Of a stretch of 64,000 nt of DNA, positions 61,911 to 64,000 are shown in pieces (positions within the stretch are counted from its first letter, which is position 1; the number at the start of each line of letters is the position of its first letter). The notes beneath the pieces are model-generated. The model saw only the letters and a list, made by a program, of their open reading frames with translations. It was not told where the DNA came from and made no database searches. Source of the stretch: CAYJIX01 sp964370375 (GTDB taxonomy: Bacteria > Desulfobacterota > Desulfovibrionia > Desulfovibrionales > Desulfovibrionaceae); assembly GCA_964370375.1 (NCBI GenBank), contig CAYJIX010000006.1, forward strand, positions 1-64,000. Reading direction: 5' to 3'. The position numbers and the translations under genes were made by a program.

Positions 61911-63209
61911 TTACTCTTTTTCGCTGGGCTGTTGCAGCATTTTTACCGCGCAAAATTTGCCGCACATGGCACAGACATCCTCATGGCGGTGTGGTTCGCG
62001 GCGCGTGTCAAGCGCTATGGGGTCAAGAGCTGCTGCGCGCATCGTTTGCCAATCAAGAGCAGCGCGTCCTTTGTTCATTTTAGCTTCACGGGCAAGGGCA
62101 TGGGCGCGGCCAAGGGCCACCTCGCCTGCTTGGGCAGCAACCCTTGAGGCCATAACCCCTGCTCGCACATCGTCATTATCGGGCAAGGAAAGGTGCTCTG
62201 CAGGGGTTAAGTAACACAGAAAATCCACTCCTGCTTCCACAGCAATTGCTCCGCCAATGGCCCCTGCAATATGGTCATAGCCGGGTGCTGAATCTATAAC
62301 CAAGGGCCCAAGCACATAAAGGGGCGCATTGTTTGTCAGGCGTTTTATGCCCTGAATCTGCGTTCGGACGTGATGCAAGGGTACGTGTCCCGGCCCTTCA
62401 ATCATGCACTGTACCCCTTTTTCATGGGCATAGGCTGCCAGCTGGGCAAGGTTGATGACTTCTTCCCATTGGGCTGCATCGCCAGCATCTATACCGGCTC
62501 CTGGTCTAAGGCCGTCACCAAGCGATAAGGTCATGTTGTGGGCAAGGGCAATGTCTACCAGACGGTCAAAGTTTTCCAGCAAAGGATTTTCGCGGTTATT
62601 GTCCAGCATCCAACGGGCTAGGAGCGATCCTCCGCGTGAAACAATGCCCATGTGGCGCGCGGCACCTGCCATGGGTTTCATTGCCAGTTCTGCGCCACGC
62701 TTGCTCAAGCCGCAATGAACAGTAATAAAATCAACGCCTTGTTCGCCGTGGCGCGCAATATCAGCAAAAAGGCTTTCTGGATCCATGGCACTTACAGGCG
62801 TGTCAGAATCGAGCAGTTGTTGGGCTGTGCCATACATGGGCACCGTACCTAAGGGAATGGGGCAGGCTGCCAGCATGTCTTGTCTGATCTTGTCCAAGTC
62901 TCCTGCAATGGACAGATCCATAACAGTATCTGCGCCGGCCTCTAAAGCTGTGCGTAATTTTTGTTGTTCTGTGGCAGGGCAGTGGCATAAGGGGGAAGTG
63001 CCAATGTTGGCATTGATTTTTACCCGTGAGGGTTGCCCCACTAAAAGTGGCTGCACATTGGCATGGGCAGGGTTGGCAAGTAGCACCATGGTGCCTTGCT
63101 CAAGGGCTTCTTCAATGCAGGAAATGGAGAGTTGTTCTGTGCTGCTAAGGCTTTCTTGGTGGGCTTTCCATATTTTGGCAAGTATGGGGTTGTTTTGCAA
63201 AAGGCTCAT
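61911..63209 (-). CDS. thiC: Phosphomethylpyrimidine synthase
   Basis: Radical SAM rearrangement of aminoimidazole ribotide to HMP-phosphate for thiamine. The 432-aa product has VKINANIGTSPL, ADTVMDLSIAGDLDKIR, VPMYGTAQQL, FITVHCG, SRGGSLLARWM, SLGDGLRPG, MIEGPGHVPLH, and the C-terminal cluster motif CAMCGKFCAVK (CxxCxxxxC). ATG 63209 follows AGGAG. A TPP riboswitch lies in the leader, so thiamine pyrophosphate should repress it. The repeat-derived sequence begins right at the 3' end. Confidence 0.96.
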   Translation of the reverse strand: MSLLQNNPILAKIWKAHQESLSSTEQLSISCIEEALEQGTMVLLANPAHANVQPLLVGQPSRVKINANIGTSPLCHCPATEQQKLRTALEAGADTVMDLSIAGDLDKIRQDMLAACPIPLGTVPMYGTAQQLLDSDTPVSAMDPESLFADIARHGEQGVDFITVHCGLSKRGAELAMKPMAGAARHMGIVSRGGSLLARWMLDNNRENPLLENFDRLVDIALAHNMTLSLGDGLRPGAGIDAGDAAQWEEVINLAQLAAYAHEKGVQCMIEGPGHVPLHHVRTQIQGIKRLTNNAPLYVLGPLVIDSAPGYDHIAGAIGGAIAVEAGVDFLCYLTPAEHLSLPDNDDVRAGVMASRVAAQAGEVALGRAHALAREAKMNKGRAALDWQTMRAAALDPIALDTRREPHRHEDVCAMCGKFCAVKMLQQPSEKE

Positions 63210-63282
63210 GAGGGCTCCTACAAGTTGCGCGCATTGGCTATCGAATATGGCAAGTAGCAAGCACGTGTTTTGAGCCTTGGCC

Positions 63283-63365
63283 ACTTTCCTACGGCAGCGT
63301 TATCTGCGTCAGGTTCAAAGGGTCTGGGACTGTCCCACTCTCAGCCTAAAAAGGCTCCCCTAGTG
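63283..63365 (-). promoter_or_regulatory. TPP riboswitch (THI element) of thiC
   Basis: On the minus strand the leader reads CTAGGGGAGCC, then a short stem, GGCTGAGAGTGGGA, GACCCTTTGAACCTGA and GATAACGCTGCCGTAGGAAAG. These are the conserved P2-P5 segments of the thiamine pyrophosphate aptamer. The gap to the thiC start is about 73 nt, room for an expression platform. Confidence 0.95.
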
Positions 63366-63375
63366 TGTTAAAAAA

Positions 63376-63404
63376 TGTGTAGCCTGTTTTGCGTTGTGTG
63401 TAAA
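63376..63404 (-). promoter_or_regulatory. Possible thiC promoter
   Basis: On the minus strand TTTACA (63404-63399) and TACACA (63381-63376) are 17 bp apart. The start site would fall a few bases before the TPP aptamer. The -10 match is poor. Confidence 0.4.
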
Positions 63405-63424
63405 GGTGTCTATGTGAAGACGCA

Positions 63425-63463
63425 CCAAAAAAACGTGCCTATTTCGTATGAAATAGGCACGTT
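63425..63463 (-). terminator. Rho-independent terminator of rnpB
   Basis: AACGTGCCTATTT (63432-63444) and AAATAGGCACGTT (63451-63463) form a perfect 13-bp stem with a 6-nt loop. TTTTTTT follows on the minus strand. It directly abuts the RNase P RNA 3' end. Confidence 0.93.
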
Positions 63464-63815
63464 AGGAGCCAAACTATAAGCCGGGTTCTGTTCCCTTGCG
63501 GGCGACTGTCATTCCTCTGGGAGTACGATTACCCGTACCCTCTAGCAACCTACCCGGAAGCGTTATGACCGGGCCGATCCGCTTCCCTATTTGGTCTTGC
63601 TTTAAACGGGGTTTACCTAGCTTACAACGTCACCGTTGCAACTGGTGGGCTCTTACCCCACCGTTTCACCCTTACCAAGGCCGTAAACGGCTTGGCGGTT
63701 TGTTTTCTGTGGCACTTTCCAAAGATCACTCTTTCTGGGCGTTACCCAGCGTCTTGCCCTATAAAGCCCGGACTTTCCTCGACATGTATGCCGCGACAGC
63801 CCGTTTGGCTCCTAG
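63463..63815 (-). ncRNA. rnpB: RNase P RNA (bacterial class A)
   Basis: Catalytic RNA that matures tRNA 5' ends. On the minus strand the 5' end AGGAGCCAAACGGGCTGTCGC is followed by GAGGAAAGTCCGGGCTTTAT (conserved region I). GGGTGAAACGGTGGGGTAAG with AGCCCACC, and near the 3' end ACAGAACCCGGCTTATAG (region V), are also conserved. GGAGCC/GGCTCC close the P1 helix. The length of about 353 nt is normal. Ends are set by the P1 helix and the terminator. Confidence 0.95.
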
Positions 63816-63860
63816 CATTGGCTGATCATCCTTTATGCGAAAAAGCTAGAATCAGCGATA

Positions 63861-64000
63861 TTAAGCTTCTTCGGTAGCAGGCTGATTTTCAGATTCGTTA
63901 AAGTGCTCATTCCAATAGATGAGACGTTGGCAATTTGGGCAATTGATGATTTTATGTCCGCCTTGCAGCTCAATAAAGGTCTGAGGTGGGATGGCTATGC
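63861..64000 (-). CDS. C-terminus of a C4-type zinc-ribbon protein (partial)
   Basis: The last 45 codons of a gene running off the right edge of the window. IPPQTFIELQGGHKIINCPN and CPNCQRLIYWNEHF carry the second CxxC of a zinc ribbon like that of the C4-type family (PF02591-like) with an N-terminal coiled coil. The first CxxC and the coiled coil would lie beyond 64000. The tail NESENQPATEEA is acidic. rnpB follows about 45 nt downstream on the same strand. Confidence 0.7.
   Translation of the reverse strand, partial: IAIPPQTFIELQGGHKIINCPNCQRLIYWNEHFNESENQPATEEA

Noticed and set aside
1..64000. CRISPR array, prophage, tRNA or rRNA gene
   Set aside because: No regularly spaced direct repeats, phage structural genes, tRNA cloverleaf signatures or rRNA sequence were seen.

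Overview
The window is a chromosomal stretch from a Gram-negative, flagellated bacterium with lipopolysaccharide. Gram-negative status rests on bamA, lolCD, mltA, kdsB/kdsD and lipoproteins. I infer a Desulfovibrionales-type member of the former Deltaproteobacteria, because of the gene order lysS-lolC-lolD-bamA-amidase, a HesB-type selenoprotein, a sigma-54 flagellin promoter, meso-DAP dehydrogenase and a small class I cytochrome c. Species was not determined. Base composition is moderate and fairly even, except for the more AT-rich 17.2-18.3 kb segment. No prophage, CRISPR array, intact insertion sequence or tRNA gene was recognised.

Layout. 0-1.3 kb: an inverted-repeat element, an unknown membrane protein and a selenoprotein of the HesB/IscA-like family, read through an in-frame TGA with a SECIS-like hairpin. 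1.6-4.1 kb: an LpoA-like lipoprotein and an EF-hand protein. 4.2-8.0 kb: glnS and lysS. 8.2-14.9 kb: an envelope block (lolC/E, lolD, bamA, amiC-type amidase). 15-25.7 kb: mixed metabolism (ddh, threonine aldolase, mltA, mogA, queF, coaX, mntP, a CoA transferase, leuB, a ZIP transporter), plus an NTF2-like gene remnant beside an AT-rich methyltransferase. 25.7-36.2 kb: an amidohydrolase-amidase pair, rlmD, metA, a degenerate alpha/beta hydrolase, a multidomain META lipoprotein and queC-queE, bordered on both sides by MITE-like repeats.

36.2-53.0 kb: the NAD(P)HX repair enzyme nnrDE, then the complete S10-spc-alpha ribosomal superoperon (rpsJ to rplQ, with secY, map and rpoA). It is preceded by a strong promoter and a roughly 480-nt highly structured leader containing a 35-codon ORF. 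53.1-58.1 kb: two glycosyltransferases, rnc, and a flagellin gene with a textbook sigma-54 promoter. 58.3-64 kb: kdsD, kdsB, prmA, a c-type cytochrome, thiC under a TPP riboswitch, RNase P RNA with its terminator, and the C-terminus of a zinc-ribbon protein.

How it fits together: most genes are housekeeping. Translation is covered by ribosomal proteins, two tRNA synthetases, rnc, rnpB, rlmD, prmA and queuosine genes queC/queE/queF. Envelope assembly is covered by lol, bam, murein hydrolases and Kdo synthesis. The less ordinary content is the selenoprotein, the structured leader upstream of rpsJ, a dispersed repeat family with CAGGCTGTTGAAAAA-type ends, the hydrolase lacking its nucleophile, and a MetA with the Glu111 signature of acetyl-CoA use. 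Coordinates, starts and hairpins were read by eye; family names come from motif recognition, not searches.
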